From: CAYNKA01 sp964397655
GTDB lineage: Bacteria > Spirochaetota > Spirochaetia > DTKZ01
Direction of reading: 5' to 3'
Length of the DNA: 64,000 nt
NCBI GenBank assembly: GCA_964397655.1
Contig: CAYNKA010000009.1
Coordinates: 62,001 to 126,000 of the forward strand
The notes under the pieces are model-generated. The model was not told the DNA's origin. It did not search any database and saw only the letters and a program-made list of their open reading frames with translations. The stretch's first letter is position 1; the number at the start of each line of letters is the position of its first letter. Positions 49,712 to 58,651 of the stretch are shown one piece after another. The position numbers and the translations under genes were made by a program.

Positions 49712-50430
49712 GGTTTGTTTTTCCGCTTCAAGGAGTCGCGCCGCTTGAACATGACGAAGACTGATATAGCCAGGACGACGACCCAGACGGTGATCCCGCC
49801 CGAGGCGGAGCGGCCGTAGACGTTGACGGAAAAGTCCGAGCTTCCTCCGGCTTTCAGGGCGGCCGCCTTAACCGCCACGACTTTGCCGCCGTTTTTGGAG
49901 CTCAGCTGGAATTTTTCGAAATCCTTCGGTTTTTCCATCGAGTACAGTTCCATTCCCTCGGGGACGAGCAGGGTGAGAGAGTATTTCTTGATGTCTCCGG
50001 ATGTCGAGTTGACGAAGGAGCGGGAGAAATTCACAACTCCGCCGGGATAGGTCGTCCCGAGTTTCGCGTTCTTCTTCTGGACCGCGTCCTTCGCGTCCCA
50101 CACGATCTTCACCTCGACGGGGGAATCGGGCTTGTCGACTTTCAGCAGGTAGTAGGCGAGGTCTCCGAGCTTTCCGTCCTCGCCCCTGCCGTTGAGGACG
50201 GCGGCCCCCTGCGCGCCTATTTCCCTGAGTGCGAGCTTCCCGCGCGCCGGAAGATATATGAAACCCTGAGAATCCGAGACACAGGCGGCGGAGACTTCGA
50301 TCACCGTGCCCTCTTTCGACAACTTCACCGTCTCGTCGTATCTCTCGATTCTGGATCGAGTTTCCGCTGCGGCCGATGCCGCGAAGAGGATCAGGACTAA
50401 GGCCGTAAGGACCGTTGATTTCGTTTTCAT
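49708..50430 (-). CDS. Secreted, membrane-anchored protein of unknown function
   Basis: A 240-residue protein with a signal peptide (TVLTALVLILFAASAAA), a roughly 180-residue extracytoplasmic beta-rich region (GTVIEVSAACVSDSQGFIYLPARGKL, VNFSRSFVNSTSGDIKKYSLTLLVPEGM) and one C-terminal membrane anchor (ITVWVVVLAISVFVMF) followed by a basic tail. It resembles adhesin/carboxypeptidase-regulatory-type periplasmic domains only in style; no family is recognised. The ATG at 50430 has a GGAGG site. It lies 20 bp after the symporter gene and overlaps apgM, so it is in that operon. Confidence 0.68.
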   Translation of the reverse strand: MKTKSTVLTALVLILFAASAAAETRSRIERYDETVKLSKEGTVIEVSAACVSDSQGFIYLPARGKLALREIGAQGAAVLNGRGEDGKLGDLAYYLLKVDKPDSPVEVKIVWDAKDAVQKKNAKLGTTYPGGVVNFSRSFVNSTSGDIKKYSLTLLVPEGMELYSMEKPKDFEKFQLSSKNGGKVVAVKAAALKAGGSSDFSVNVYGRSASGGITVWVVVLAISVFVMFKRRDSLKRKNKP

Positions 50431-50450
50431 GATGGTTTCCTCCTTCTTCC

Positions 50451-51905
50451 TCAACCGGCCATGCCCAGGAGACGGTACAGCGTGAAGGACGCCGCGAAGA
50501 GCAGGCCGCACTTCACGAGAAGCACGAGGATGCCGTAGAACAGCTGATCGAGGACCGTGAAGAAGCCGGTGCTGTAGAAGATGAGGTTGGGCTTGCAATG
50601 CGGCGGCAGCGTGATGCTGTCCGAAATGGTGAAGGCCGCAGGCAGGGCCAGCGCTATGGGATTGACGCCCGCGCTCTTCGCGAGGGCGATTATCGTCGGT
50701 ATGAGGATGACCGTCCTGACCGTCTTGCTCGTGAAGATGATGTGACTGAAGCAGGCGATGAAGATGACCACGGCGAAGAGGGCGGGGAAGCTCATGCCCG
50801 TGACGCCGAGGCTCTTGAAGGTGGCGTTGAGCGCCCAGGCCGCGACTCCGGTCTCGTCGAGAGCCATGCCGCCCGCATAGGCGCCGCAGCTGAAGATCAT
50901 GAGGTCCCAAGGGATCTTCGTCTCCTTCCATTCGAGGATGCCGATGTAGGGAAGGAAGAAAAGGAGGGCCGACACGACGGCCACCATTTCCAGGCTGATC
51001 TTGAAGCCGAAGAACTTGAGGTGCCACTCGTCGCTCACCCAGAGGAAGATGGTGAACAGGAAGATCGCGAGCGACTTGTATTCGTCCTTCGACATCTTCC
51101 CGAGATTCCTGTATTCCGCCTTGAGACTATCCATGCCTTCGCCCTTGGGGACTGCGATTTCCGGCTTGAAGAGCCTGAGACCTATGAAGTAGGAGGCGAG
51201 GAGGGCGAGGAGCGAGATCGGGGCGGCGGCCAGGAACCATTGGGTCCAGGATACTTCCTGGCCGGTGAGGTCCTTGATGAAACCCACCGCCATGATCTGA
51301 GGCGCCGTCGCGGTGACGATCGACGAGGTGGAGATGTTGTTCGCCTGCAGGCTCTGGATGCCGAGGAGCTTTCCCATGTTGCGGTTCCCGGCGTTGACCT
51401 GGTAGGATTCCGCGATGAGGAGCACGATCGGGAACATGATTGCCGCGCGGGCCGTGGTGGACGGGACCACGAAGGCGAGGACATAGTTCACGACCATGAG
51501 GGAAAAGAGGATGGTCCTCGCCGTGGACCCGAAATGGCTGATGATCCAGAGGGCCAGACGTTTCGCGATTCCGCTCTTTTCCATGCCCGCCGTGATTATG
51601 AAAGCGGAAACCATGAGCCAGATGACGCTGTAACCGAAGACTCCGAGCACGCTCGTCTCGTCCCAGCCGCCGAAGGTCGGCAGCATGACCAGGACGAGAA
51701 TGGCGGTGACGTAGGTCGGGATCGATTCGCTCACCCAGAGGATGAGTGCGCACGAGAACACTGCAAGGGCTATCTTCCCGCTGTACGTGAGACCCGCGGG
51801 AGTGGGCATCGTGAAAATGGATGCGAAGACCGCAAGAGCCAGAGGAAGACCGAAATAGTACATCAGTTCCTCGAATCTGCTCTTTGTTTTCCTGATCGGA
51901 ACCAT
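50451..51905 (-). CDS. DASS-family (SLC13) sodium:anion symporter
   Basis: A 484-residue inner-membrane transporter with about twelve hydrophobic segments and the DASS core: WVSESIPTYVTAILVLVMLP, VPSTTARAAIMFPI, and the second sodium site region around ISDSITLPPHCKPNLIFYSTGFF. Substrates of the family are di- and tricarboxylates or sulfate; specificity is not readable. The ATG at 51905 has GGAGGG upstream, whereas the ATG at 51944 has none. A LysR regulator gene is divergent, the usual pairing for a carboxylate uptake gene. Confidence 0.91.
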   Translation of the reverse strand: MVPIRKTKSRFEELMYYFGLPLALAVFASIFTMPTPAGLTYSGKIALAVFSCALILWVSESIPTYVTAILVLVMLPTFGGWDETSVLGVFGYSVIWLMVSAFIITAGMEKSGIAKRLALWIISHFGSTARTILFSLMVVNYVLAFVVPSTTARAAIMFPIVLLIAESYQVNAGNRNMGKLLGIQSLQANNISTSSIVTATAPQIMAVGFIKDLTGQEVSWTQWFLAAAPISLLALLASYFIGLRLFKPEIAVPKGEGMDSLKAEYRNLGKMSKDEYKSLAIFLFTIFLWVSDEWHLKFFGFKISLEMVAVVSALLFFLPYIGILEWKETKIPWDLMIFSCGAYAGGMALDETGVAAWALNATFKSLGVTGMSFPALFAVVIFIACFSHIIFTSKTVRTVILIPTIIALAKSAGVNPIALALPAAFTISDSITLPPHCKPNLIFYSTGFFTVLDQLFYGILVLLVKCGLLFAASFTLYRLLGMAG

Positions 51906-51965
51906 GGTTCCCTCCGTTGTAGGGGAGTTTTTCCCTCTGTTCATTACAGACCGATGGCTAATGTA

Positions 51966-52026
51966 TTGTCAAATTAAATTATTTCATAATAATAATAGGT
52001 TAATTCAATGATAGGGGAGGAAGGAC
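51966..52026. promoter_or_regulatory. Divergent symporter/LysR control region
   Basis: AT-rich 120-bp spacer between the divergent genes. It holds ATTAT-ttc-ATAAT (51978-51990) and AATTAA ... TTAATT flanking repeats (from 51972), the kind of T-N11-A dyads bound by LysR proteins. A plus-strand TTGTCA (51966-51971), which is not followed by a clear -10, reads TTGACA on the minus strand at 51965-51970. The LysR gene has GGGGAGGAAGG as its ribosome-binding region. Confidence 0.45.
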
Positions 52027-52935
52027 GTGAACTACGAAACACTCATGACCTTCGTTTCCTTGGCGAAGACGAAAAGTTTCACCAAGACCGCGGAGGATGT
52101 TTTCTGTACGCAGTCCACGGCTTCGCTGCGGATCCAGGGGCTCGAGAGCGAATACGGCATCAAGCTGTTCCACCGGGTGGGAAAAAGCGTGAGCCTCACC
52201 GAGGCGGGAGAGATTTTCCTTCCTCATGCGGAGCTCATCCTTTCCTCGATTCAGGAAGCCGGCGAGCGGATCGCGCAATTGAAGAACCTTTCCTCCGGCA
52301 AGATAGACATCGTTTCGTCCCATACTCCGGGAACGTACCTCCTGCCGTCCCTGCTGGCAGAATATCGTCGGGCTCATCCGAACATAGGAATCAACTCGCA
52401 CGTCCAATACGCGAAGACCGTGATCCAGGAACTGTCGGAGGGACACAGGTTCGATTTCGGATTGGTATCGCAACCCGAACCCGTGGCGGACGAGCGGCTC
52501 TCCTGCCGCTTCGTCATGGACGATGAACTGACGCTCGTCGTCGCCCCGGACCATCCCTGGGCGGAGGGTGGCAGGGTGACGCCGGAAGCTCTTGAAGGGG
52601 AAACGTTCCTGCTTTCCAACAGTTTCTCCTCGCTTCTGGACTACCTCAAGTCGGCCATAGGCGAGGGCTTCGAATTGAAGAACGTGCTCGTGATCGGCAA
52701 CGCCGAGGCGGTGAAGCTGAGCATCAAGATGAAGCTCGGCGTTTCCGTGATCTCGAAGCTCGCGGTGAGGGAGGAAACCGCGAAGAGGGAATTGGTCGAG
52801 ATCGATATCGAAGGAATGAAACTCAGGCGGGGGATCTATCTTCTGTCGAGGAAAAACCGTTTCCCTTCGCCGGCCTCGGAGGCTTTCATGACGCTGCTGT
52901 TCGGAAGGACGAGCGGCTTGAGCCCCGGAAAATAA
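52027..52935 (+). CDS. LysR-family transcriptional regulator
   Basis: A 302-residue regulator. The N-terminal winged helix-turn-helix is TFVSLAKTKSFTKTAEDVFCTQSTASLRIQGLESEYGIKLF, recognisable by its conserved spacing, followed by a type-2 periplasmic-binding effector domain (IDIVSSHTPGTYLLPSLLAEY). The start is GTG at 52027. It is divergent from the DASS symporter gene and probably activates it in response to the transported acid. The stop overlaps the T-run of the terminator that serves the opposite strand. Confidence 0.92.
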   Translation: MNYETLMTFVSLAKTKSFTKTAEDVFCTQSTASLRIQGLESEYGIKLFHRVGKSVSLTEAGEIFLPHAELILSSIQEAGERIAQLKNLSSGKIDIVSSHTPGTYLLPSLLAEYRRAHPNIGINSHVQYAKTVIQELSEGHRFDFGLVSQPEPVADERLSCRFVMDDELTLVVAPDHPWAEGGRVTPEALEGETFLLSNSFSSLLDYLKSAIGEGFELKNVLVIGNAEAVKLSIKMKLGVSVISKLAVREETAKRELVEIDIEGMKLRRGIYLLSRKNRFPSPASEAFMTLLFGRTSGLSPGK

Positions 52936-52968
52936 AAAACGGTATGCCTGGACGTCTTCGCATACCGT
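52934..52968 (-). terminator. Intrinsic terminator of the DUF115 gene
   Basis: ACGGTATGC (52939-52947) and GCATACCGT (52960-52968) form a perfect 9-bp stem with a 12-nt loop; the minus strand continues with TTTTTT. It directly follows the stop at 52969. On the plus strand there is no T-run, so the LysR message may not end here. Confidence 0.8.
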
Positions 52969-54819
52969 CTAGAGAGCCGGATTTCGGTTTTTCTCTCCAG
53001 TACATTCATCGGCTTCCGCGGACAAACCTTGAATTTTTTGCAGAGCCTCCCCGAGCAGCCTGCGGTGGTAGGCGGCCGAGTCCGCGAGCGCATTGTAGAC
53101 CCGTTCCGTGTTGCCGAGGGCGGCGGATCCGTCACGAGTCTCGTCCCCGATGTGGGCTATGACGGAGGCGAGCAGGAATCCCGCGACGTCGCGGTGCTTC
53201 ATGCCCTTGATGCTCTCGTCGATTCCGTTCAGAAGATCGAGGACACCGGTGATGCCGGGACCTCGGGCGTCCCTCGCCATCGCGAGCACCGACTTTCCCC
53301 GTTCGCAAAGCCTCTCGAGCAGTTCGAGTTCCTCGAGGAGTTCCTCCACCGAGGCCTTTACGCGTTCGGCCTCGGCCGGGTTCCCGCGTTCCTCCCGCAC
53401 GAGCGAGAGCCGTCGGTCGATCTCCGGCCGCCTGTCAGGATGGGCGAGCAGCTCTTCGATGGTCACGGATTCGATGCCGGCTATCCTGATCCCGCGGGAG
53501 GAGAGGTTCAGCGTCTTCGCCTCGGGGTGCATGATCATCTGACCCTCGAACCACCACTGGTAGACCATCATCCGCCTGTCGGTAAGGGTGAGTCCTCCGT
53601 CGTTGGCGGGCAGGTACCTCGGGCCGGCGTCGAACAGGTAGGAGACCGAATGGGTTTCTCCGGGAGAAGTGCGGCGGCAAATCGAGAAGGACCGTTCCTC
53701 GAAGAAGCTGCCTTTGAAATGGGTGTTCTTGTCCGGGAATCCGAGGTCGAGACCGGCCATGACGATGGGAGAGGTCCCCATGACTCTGGCGAAATCCCAG
53801 GCGCTCGTCGACACGGACCCTCCGGCCCCGAGGGTTCCCTTGGGCGTCGATGAGTTCTCCAGGAACCTTCCGAGGGGAAAGAGAGATCCGCAGAAGAACC
53901 TCCTGCCCGGCAGCTGGCGGAAGATACGCGGGTGGGTCGACGACTCCGACACGAGAACGGCTCGGGTCTGCCGTGCCCGGTCGAGGTGCCGCGTATTCCA
54001 GTACTGGGGATCCACGACCACGACGAAGTCTGGCTCGACTCCGGCACGGATGCAGGCATTGTAACTCGTGTCCACGGCGACGATGAGGAATTTCTCGCGG
54101 AGCCGTGAGAGGCTCGGAAGCGCCGCGTCGAGACTCGGACCGGCGGCGATCACCAGAGAGGGAATACCGGCGAAGGCCCCTCCGATCTCTCCTATGCCGG
54201 GAGTCTTCCAGATGAGGGGAAGGTTCGCAGCCAGGTTTCTCACCCAGAGCCTGCCGAAACGAGTGAGGGTGGCGAGGTTGATGTCGCGCCGGTTCGCGAA
54301 ACGCGAGACGACCGAGTCGGCCTTCCTGAAATATTCCTCCGAGCCGGCGTACACCGATCTGAGTCTGAAGATCCTGATTTCGTCGTCCTCGAATTCCTTG
54401 AGCGCCAGGGAAAGGGCTTCGGGCTCGGTCCCCACGAGCAGCCTGAGGCCCTCCCGCCGGAGGAGCCCGGTGAAGTCGCGGAGTTCCAGAATCTTCCGGA
54501 AGAACCGCGCATCCGGTTCGATCACGACCGCCCTGGCGTCGGGATTGATGGCGAAGAAGCGCTCGATGTGGTATCCGAGGCCGAAGCCGTAGAAGACTAC
54601 CGTACCGGCGCTCACCGGGCCCGTCGCTTCGAGGAGCTTCTCCGCCTCCTTCACGGGATCGAACCGGCTGTGGAGGTAGACGCCTCTTCTTCTGACCGTT
54701 ACGTGGCCGGAATGCGCGGGCAGGACCTCGAGTTCTTCGGGCGCCACTGCTTCCAGCGTCTCCCGCAGCCCTGGAGACAGCTCGGCGAGCGCCCCGATGT
54801 TCACCTCGAGGAAATTCAT
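52969..54819 (-). CDS. DUF115 / Maf-like protein (motility accessory factor, 6-hydroxymethylpterin pyrophosphokinase MptE-like fold)
   Basis: A 616-residue protein matching the DUF115 family: VVFYGFGLGYHIERFF near residue 80, the central SLVIAAGPSLDAALPSL block, FVVVVDPQYWN and SPIVMAGLDLGFPD. Some members (Maf) add nonulosonic acids to flagellins; others are of unknown function. In spirochaetes such proteins are commonly near cell-envelope genes. Its ATG (54819) overlaps the stop of the penicillin-binding-protein gene by 4 bp, so translation is coupled. The specific activity is not established here. Confidence 0.85.
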   Translation of the reverse strand: MNFLEVNIGALAELSPGLRETLEAVAPEELEVLPAHSGHVTVRRRGVYLHSRFDPVKEAEKLLEATGPVSAGTVVFYGFGLGYHIERFFAINPDARAVVIEPDARFFRKILELRDFTGLLRREGLRLLVGTEPEALSLALKEFEDDEIRIFRLRSVYAGSEEYFRKADSVVSRFANRRDINLATLTRFGRLWVRNLAANLPLIWKTPGIGEIGGAFAGIPSLVIAAGPSLDAALPSLSRLREKFLIVAVDTSYNACIRAGVEPDFVVVVDPQYWNTRHLDRARQTRAVLVSESSTHPRIFRQLPGRRFFCGSLFPLGRFLENSSTPKGTLGAGGSVSTSAWDFARVMGTSPIVMAGLDLGFPDKNTHFKGSFFEERSFSICRRTSPGETHSVSYLFDAGPRYLPANDGGLTLTDRRMMVYQWWFEGQMIMHPEAKTLNLSSRGIRIAGIESVTIEELLAHPDRRPEIDRRLSLVREERGNPAEAERVKASVEELLEELELLERLCERGKSVLAMARDARGPGITGVLDLLNGIDESIKGMKHRDVAGFLLASVIAHIGDETRDGSAALGNTERVYNALADSAAYHRRLLGEALQKIQGLSAEADECTGEKNRNPAL

Positions 54820-56690
54820 CGGAGCTCCAGGACTAGGCTCATCCCCTTCACGAAGGGAGTTCCGGGAGGCGGACTCTGCCTGTAGACCCAGCCCGAACCT
54901 TGGATGGTCATCTTGAGATCCTTTCTCGCGAGGAGCGGCAGGAGCGAACGCTTGGGGACTCCGGTGAAGTCGGGTATCACGTCCTTGACTTCCGGGACTT
55001 CGGCGCGGGGAACCTTCACCTTTCCGGAGTGGGAGACGACCTTTTCGCCGGTCCGCGGGATGCCGAGGTAGGGGGCGAGGAACTCCCCGACTTCCTGAAC
55101 GACCGGGGCCGCGACCCTGCCTCCGTAGTAACTGTCGCCCATGGGACTTTCTATGACGACGTAGAGAATGACCTGCGGATCCTCCGTCGGGAAGAGGGCG
55201 AGGCACGAGGCTACGTAGGCGGTGTCGCTGTACTTGCCGGTCTTGGGGTCGGCGGTTTGGGCGGTGCCGGTCTTGGCGGACACCCGGAGGCCGGGAATCA
55301 CGGCGCGGGTCGCGGTCCCCCCTTCCCCGGTGACTGATTCCATGTAGTTCAGGATGCTCCGCGCGGTCTGGGCCGAAATGACCTGCTTCACCGGAACCCT
55401 GGCGTACGTATGGATGGGAGCTCCGTCCGGCGCCACGATCCTCTTCACGACATGGGGCTCGATGATGGTGCCGTCGTTCGCGAACGCCGTCGCGGCCTTC
55501 ATGATCTGGAGGGCAGTGACGGAAATCTCCTGGCCTATGGCGATGGTCGGCTTCGATCGGATCGACCAGTCCCTTGGCGTGCGGAAGAAGCCGGATTCCT
55601 CTCCGTTGAGCGGAATGCCCGTAGGGGTGCCGAAGCCGAACAGCCTCAGCATGTCGTGGAATTCGTCGGCGGGTATCCGTTCGGAGGCGTAGGCGGCCCC
55701 GGCGTTGCAGGAGTACTTGAGAATGGTCTCCGGGGACACGTAGCCGTGAGACCCGAGGCAGCCGATCCTTATGGTCTTGCCGTCCCCGTACTTCGTCTCG
55801 TAGTGGCCCTGGCAGAGGAAGAGGTCCTTGGGGCCGATTCTTCCGCGGTCGAGCATAGACGCTATGGAGAATACCTTGAAGACCGAGCCGGGCTCGTACA
55901 TGAGGGATATGGGCTTGTTCTTCATGGTCTTCGCGTTCAGGGTGGATACGATGTTGGGGTCGTAGTTCGGTAGCGAGGCGTAACCGAGAATGTCTCCGGT
56001 CTTCGCCTCCATCGCGATGATCATGATCGAATCGGCCTTGCTTTTTTTCAGGGTCTCGTCGCCGATCTTCTCGAGGGCATACTGTATCGAGAGGTCGATC
56101 GTGAGGAACACCTGATTGCCGTAGACCATGTCCACGTCCTCGCCGACGACGGGCGGGGAGAGTTCCTGGTTGAACGTGTACTCGAGGCCGTCGAGACCGA
56201 TGTTGTCGGTGCCGACGTATCCGATGAGATGGGAGGCCAGGCTCTTGTTCGGATAGTTCCTCGCGAATTCAGGCTGGAGGGAAATCCCGTCCAGCTTTCC
56301 CTCGTCGATGAGGGCCTGCACCCGGGAATTCTCCGTCGGAGAAATCTTGCGTTTGATGAAGACGAAACCGGAACCTGACTTGAGCTTGTCCAGAAGCTTG
56401 GTCTCCTCTATGCCGAGCGCGGGCCCGAGCAGACGGGCGGTTTCCTCCGGTCTCGTCACGTTCGGGATCCATGCGGATACGGAGTTGAGCCGGGTCTGGA
56501 TGGCGAGGATCTTGCCGTTCCTGTCGAGGATGGGGCCCCTTTCCACCGCGGGCATGGCTATCTGCGAGGAAATGGCGACCTGTGAGTTCAGCAGCATTAC
56601 GTAGGCGAATCTCGCCACCAGGAAAGCGCTGAGAAACCCCAAGAAGCCGAGAACGATCCTGAAGCGTAGGGGGGTGGAACGAAAATCCAT
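54816..56690 (-). CDS. ftsI: Class B penicillin-binding protein (FtsI-like transpeptidase) with C-terminal PASTA domain
   Basis: A 624-residue peptidoglycan transpeptidase. A single N-terminal membrane segment (FRIVLGFLGFLSAFLVARF) anchors a PBP dimerisation domain (ERGPILDRNGKILA). The transpeptidase motifs are S269-x2-K272 (nucleophile), S327-x-N329 and K473-T-G. A C-terminal PASTA-like domain (IPDFTGVPKRSLLPLLARKDL) follows, as in many septal PBPs. The ATG at 56690 is chosen since the one at 56744 lies within lepB. It lies 10 bp after lepB and is coupled to the DUF115 gene. Division (FtsI) role is likely but an elongation paralogue cannot be excluded. Confidence 0.92.
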   Translation of the reverse strand: MDFRSTPLRFRIVLGFLGFLSAFLVARFAYVMLLNSQVAISSQIAMPAVERGPILDRNGKILAIQTRLNSVSAWIPNVTRPEETARLLGPALGIEETKLLDKLKSGSGFVFIKRKISPTENSRVQALIDEGKLDGISLQPEFARNYPNKSLASHLIGYVGTDNIGLDGLEYTFNQELSPPVVGEDVDMVYGNQVFLTIDLSIQYALEKIGDETLKKSKADSIMIIAMEAKTGDILGYASLPNYDPNIVSTLNAKTMKNKPISLMYEPGSVFKVFSIASMLDRGRIGPKDLFLCQGHYETKYGDGKTIRIGCLGSHGYVSPETILKYSCNAGAAYASERIPADEFHDMLRLFGFGTPTGIPLNGEESGFFRTPRDWSIRSKPTIAIGQEISVTALQIMKAATAFANDGTIIEPHVVKRIVAPDGAPIHTYARVPVKQVISAQTARSILNYMESVTGEGGTATRAVIPGLRVSAKTGTAQTADPKTGKYSDTAYVASCLALFPTEDPQVILYVVIESPMGDSYYGGRVAAPVVQEVGEFLAPYLGIPRTGEKVVSHSGKVKVPRAEVPEVKDVIPDFTGVPKRSLLPLLARKDLKMTIQGSGWVYRQSPPPGTPFVKGMSLVLELR

Positions 56691-56700
56691 CTGTCGTCGA

Positions 56701-57132
56701 TCACCTCTCGATGGAAAGTATAACCTTTCCGACAACTTTCTCAACCGGTACCGGCCCGAAAAATCGAGAATCCACGGAGACTCCGGAGTTGTCCCCGACG
56801 AGGAAGACTCTTTTCCCCTCGGTCCGGTTCGACCCGGATTCTATCGACGAGCACCGTTTGACCTTGCGATTCCCGTCGAAGGGATCCCGGAAAACGAGGA
56901 GGTCGCCCGGTGCGGGTTCGTTCCATCTCAGCAGATAGCCGTCCCCGATGGGAAGGCGGATCCCGAAGGCCGCCCTGTTCAGGAGGATCACGCCTCCTTC
57001 CCGCAGGGCGGGTTCCATGGACGTCCCCTCCACGAGGTAGAGGTCGAAGACGAAGAGACGGAGCAGTACTCCCAGAATGACGGCGGAACAGAGCCCGGTC
57101 CAGGCCGAACGGATGCCGTTTTTCTCGGTCAT
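56701..57132 (-). CDS. lepB: Signal peptidase I
   Basis: A 143-residue S26-family leader peptidase. One hydrophobic segment (LCSAVILGVLLRLFVF) precedes the nucleophile Ser in EGTSMEPALREG; the catalytic Lys lies in GNRKVKRC, and the conserved end is GDNSGVSVDSRFFGPVP. It is short compared with E. coli LepB (324) and lacks the second membrane segment and large domain insertions, resembling small Gram-positive-type SipS. The ATG at 57132 is chosen; the longer frame upstream is antisense to the LysM-M23 gene. It is the first gene of lepB-ftsI-DUF115. Confidence 0.9.
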   Translation of the reverse strand: MTEKNGIRSAWTGLCSAVILGVLLRLFVFDLYLVEGTSMEPALREGGVILLNRAAFGIRLPIGDGYLLRWNEPAPGDLLVFRDPFDGNRKVKRCSSIESGSNRTEGKRVFLVGDNSGVSVDSRFFGPVPVEKVVGKVILSIER

Positions 57133-57141
57133 CACGATTTC

Positions 57142-57170
57142 ACTATAATATGAGTCCCTTTTCTTGTCGA
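57142..57170 (-). promoter_or_regulatory. Putative lepB promoter
   Basis: Minus strand TCGACA (57165-57170) and TATAGT (57142-57147), each one mismatch from consensus, with a 17-bp spacer. The overlapping plus strand reads TATAAT at 57144-57149 in front of the divergent LysM-M23 gene but without a good -35. Confidence 0.6.
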
Positions 57171-57189
57171 TAAGAACGAAGGAACTTCT

Positions 57190-58500
57190 ATGATGACCGA
57201 GACCATCCACCAGAAAGTAAGACGCCGTCGGCCGGTTTCGCTCGGCTTCCTCCGACTCGACAGGAAGGCTCCGTCGCTTCTCTCCTTCGACGCGAGAGGC
57301 GGCGGGACGGGAAGCTTCCTTTCCCAGTCGGGGAGTCCTTCCTTTCGGCCGAGGAGAAGGCGGCGGAACGCCGGGAGGATCCTTTTCTTCCCGTTCCTCC
57401 TCGTCCTGCGGCTCTTCCGAACGATCGCCGCATCGCTTCGGTCCGGGATCTGGAAGCGAAGGCTGAGGAGCATGCATCCCCGGGAGGGGGTCGTGTCGGG
57501 CAAGACTCCGGGATCGGGCTGCCGGAAAATCCTTTCCGCGGTTCGATCGCTGGCTGCGAAACGGTCCCGATACTTCTATCCGGTACTGAGCGGTCTCGGC
57601 CTCGCTCTGTTCTGCGGCGCCCTGGCGTTCGAATCCTCCATTTCCGCGCTTTGGGCCGGCGAATTCAGGCTTCCGGCGGAAAACGAGGTGGAAGGCCTGC
57701 TTCAGAGCTACATCGAGCCGCCCGCGTCCGAAATCCGTGCCGGAGAGCTGAAGCAGATCGACGCATCGAAATTCACCTCCCTGAGCCTGGTTCGCCACAG
57801 GCTGATCACGGGAGACACCATTTCCGGAATTGCGAAGAAATACGGCCTCAACCTGGATACCGTCGTGAGCCTCAACCAGATCGAGGATGCGAGGAGAATA
57901 CCGATCGGCGCCGTACTCAAGATACCGAATCAGGACGGAGTGCTGTACTCCGTAAGGCGCGGCGATTCTCTCAGTTCCATCGGGAAGGCGTTCAACGTGA
58001 GCATGAACGCGATCGCGGACGTCAACGGTCTCGAGTCGTCCACCATCCATCCGGGACAGGACGTCTTCGTGCCGGGGGCGAGGATGCGGCCCATGGAACT
58101 CAAGAAGATACTCGGAGAACTGTTCATCTACCCGACCAACGGAGTCTTCTCGTCCGGTTTCGGCCCGAGAAACGATCCGTTCACCGGAGTCCTCCGATTC
58201 CACAACGGCGTGGATCTCGCCGGACCGCTGGGCACGCCCGTCTACGCCGCGATGGCCGGGAAGGTCGCCAAGATAGGCTTCCATCCGAGCTACGGAAGGT
58301 ACATCATCATGAGCCATTCGTCCGGATATCAGACCTGGTACGCGCATCTCCAGAAGGCTCTCGTCGCTCCGAATGCCTCCGTAGCACAGGGGGAAACGAT
58401 CGGAGAGATGGGGAATACCGGCTATTCCACTGGCCCGCATCTGCATTTTTCCGTGTTCCGCGACGGATCGCCGGTAGACCCGATGCAGTTTTTACATTAG
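57190..58500 (+). CDS. LysM-domain M23 peptidase (cell-wall endopeptidase or NlpD/EnvC-like activator)
   Basis: A 436-residue protein. An unusual 130-residue Arg-rich cytoplasmic N-terminus precedes a single membrane segment (YPVLSGLGLALFCGALAF). Two LysM peptidoglycan-binding repeats follow (RHRLITGDTISGIAKKYGLN and YSVRRGDSLSSIGKAFNVS). The M23 domain has the zinc motifs H338-x3-D342 and H417-x-H419 (HLHF). All metal ligands visible are intact, so it could be an active lytic enzyme. ATG at 57190 or 57193; AAGGA lies upstream. Transcribed away from the lepB operon. Confidence 0.9.
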   Translation: MMTETIHQKVRRRRPVSLGFLRLDRKAPSLLSFDARGGGTGSFLSQSGSPSFRPRRRRRNAGRILFFPFLLVLRLFRTIAASLRSGIWKRRLRSMHPREGVVSGKTPGSGCRKILSAVRSLAAKRSRYFYPVLSGLGLALFCGALAFESSISALWAGEFRLPAENEVEGLLQSYIEPPASEIRAGELKQIDASKFTSLSLVRHRLITGDTISGIAKKYGLNLDTVVSLNQIEDARRIPIGAVLKIPNQDGVLYSVRRGDSLSSIGKAFNVSMNAIADVNGLESSTIHPGQDVFVPGARMRPMELKKILGELFIYPTNGVFSSGFGPRNDPFTGVLRFHNGVDLAGPLGTPVYAAMAGKVAKIGFHPSYGRYIIMSHSSGYQTWYAHLQKALVAPNASVAQGETIGEMGNTGYSTGPHLHFSVFRDGSPVDPMQFLH

Positions 58501-58531
58501 TATGAACCGAGTACTGGGAGGTACTGTCAGT

Positions 58532-58648
58532 ATGCGTAAAGTGGTGATACTCATCGTCGTTCTGTTCGCGCTGTTCACGTTCATAAACGCCTTCACGAGC
58601 GAACGGACGCAGGTATCAAAAAGTCAAAGCCAGGTAAAAACCCTGTAG
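58532..58648 (+). CDS. 38-residue single-pass membrane peptide
   Basis: A 38-codon gene 31 bp after the M23 stop. The product is a Lys/Arg start, one hydrophobic segment (VVILIVVLFALFTFINAF), and a short polar tail rich in Ser, Gln and Lys. A GGGAGG site lies 10 nt before the ATG; an in-frame ATG at 58502 would add ten residues. A strong terminator follows the stop by 3 bp, which fits a real last gene of the M23 transcript. No family recognised. Confidence 0.55.
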   Translation: MRKVVILIVVLFALFTFINAFTSERTQVSKSQSQVKTL

Positions 58649-58651
58649 TCG

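Noticed and set aside
48179..49819. A 546-codon plus-strand open frame opposite the HD and apgM genes
   Set aside because: Antisense shadow of well-supported genes; no recognisable motif, and composition typical of complement-strand reading.
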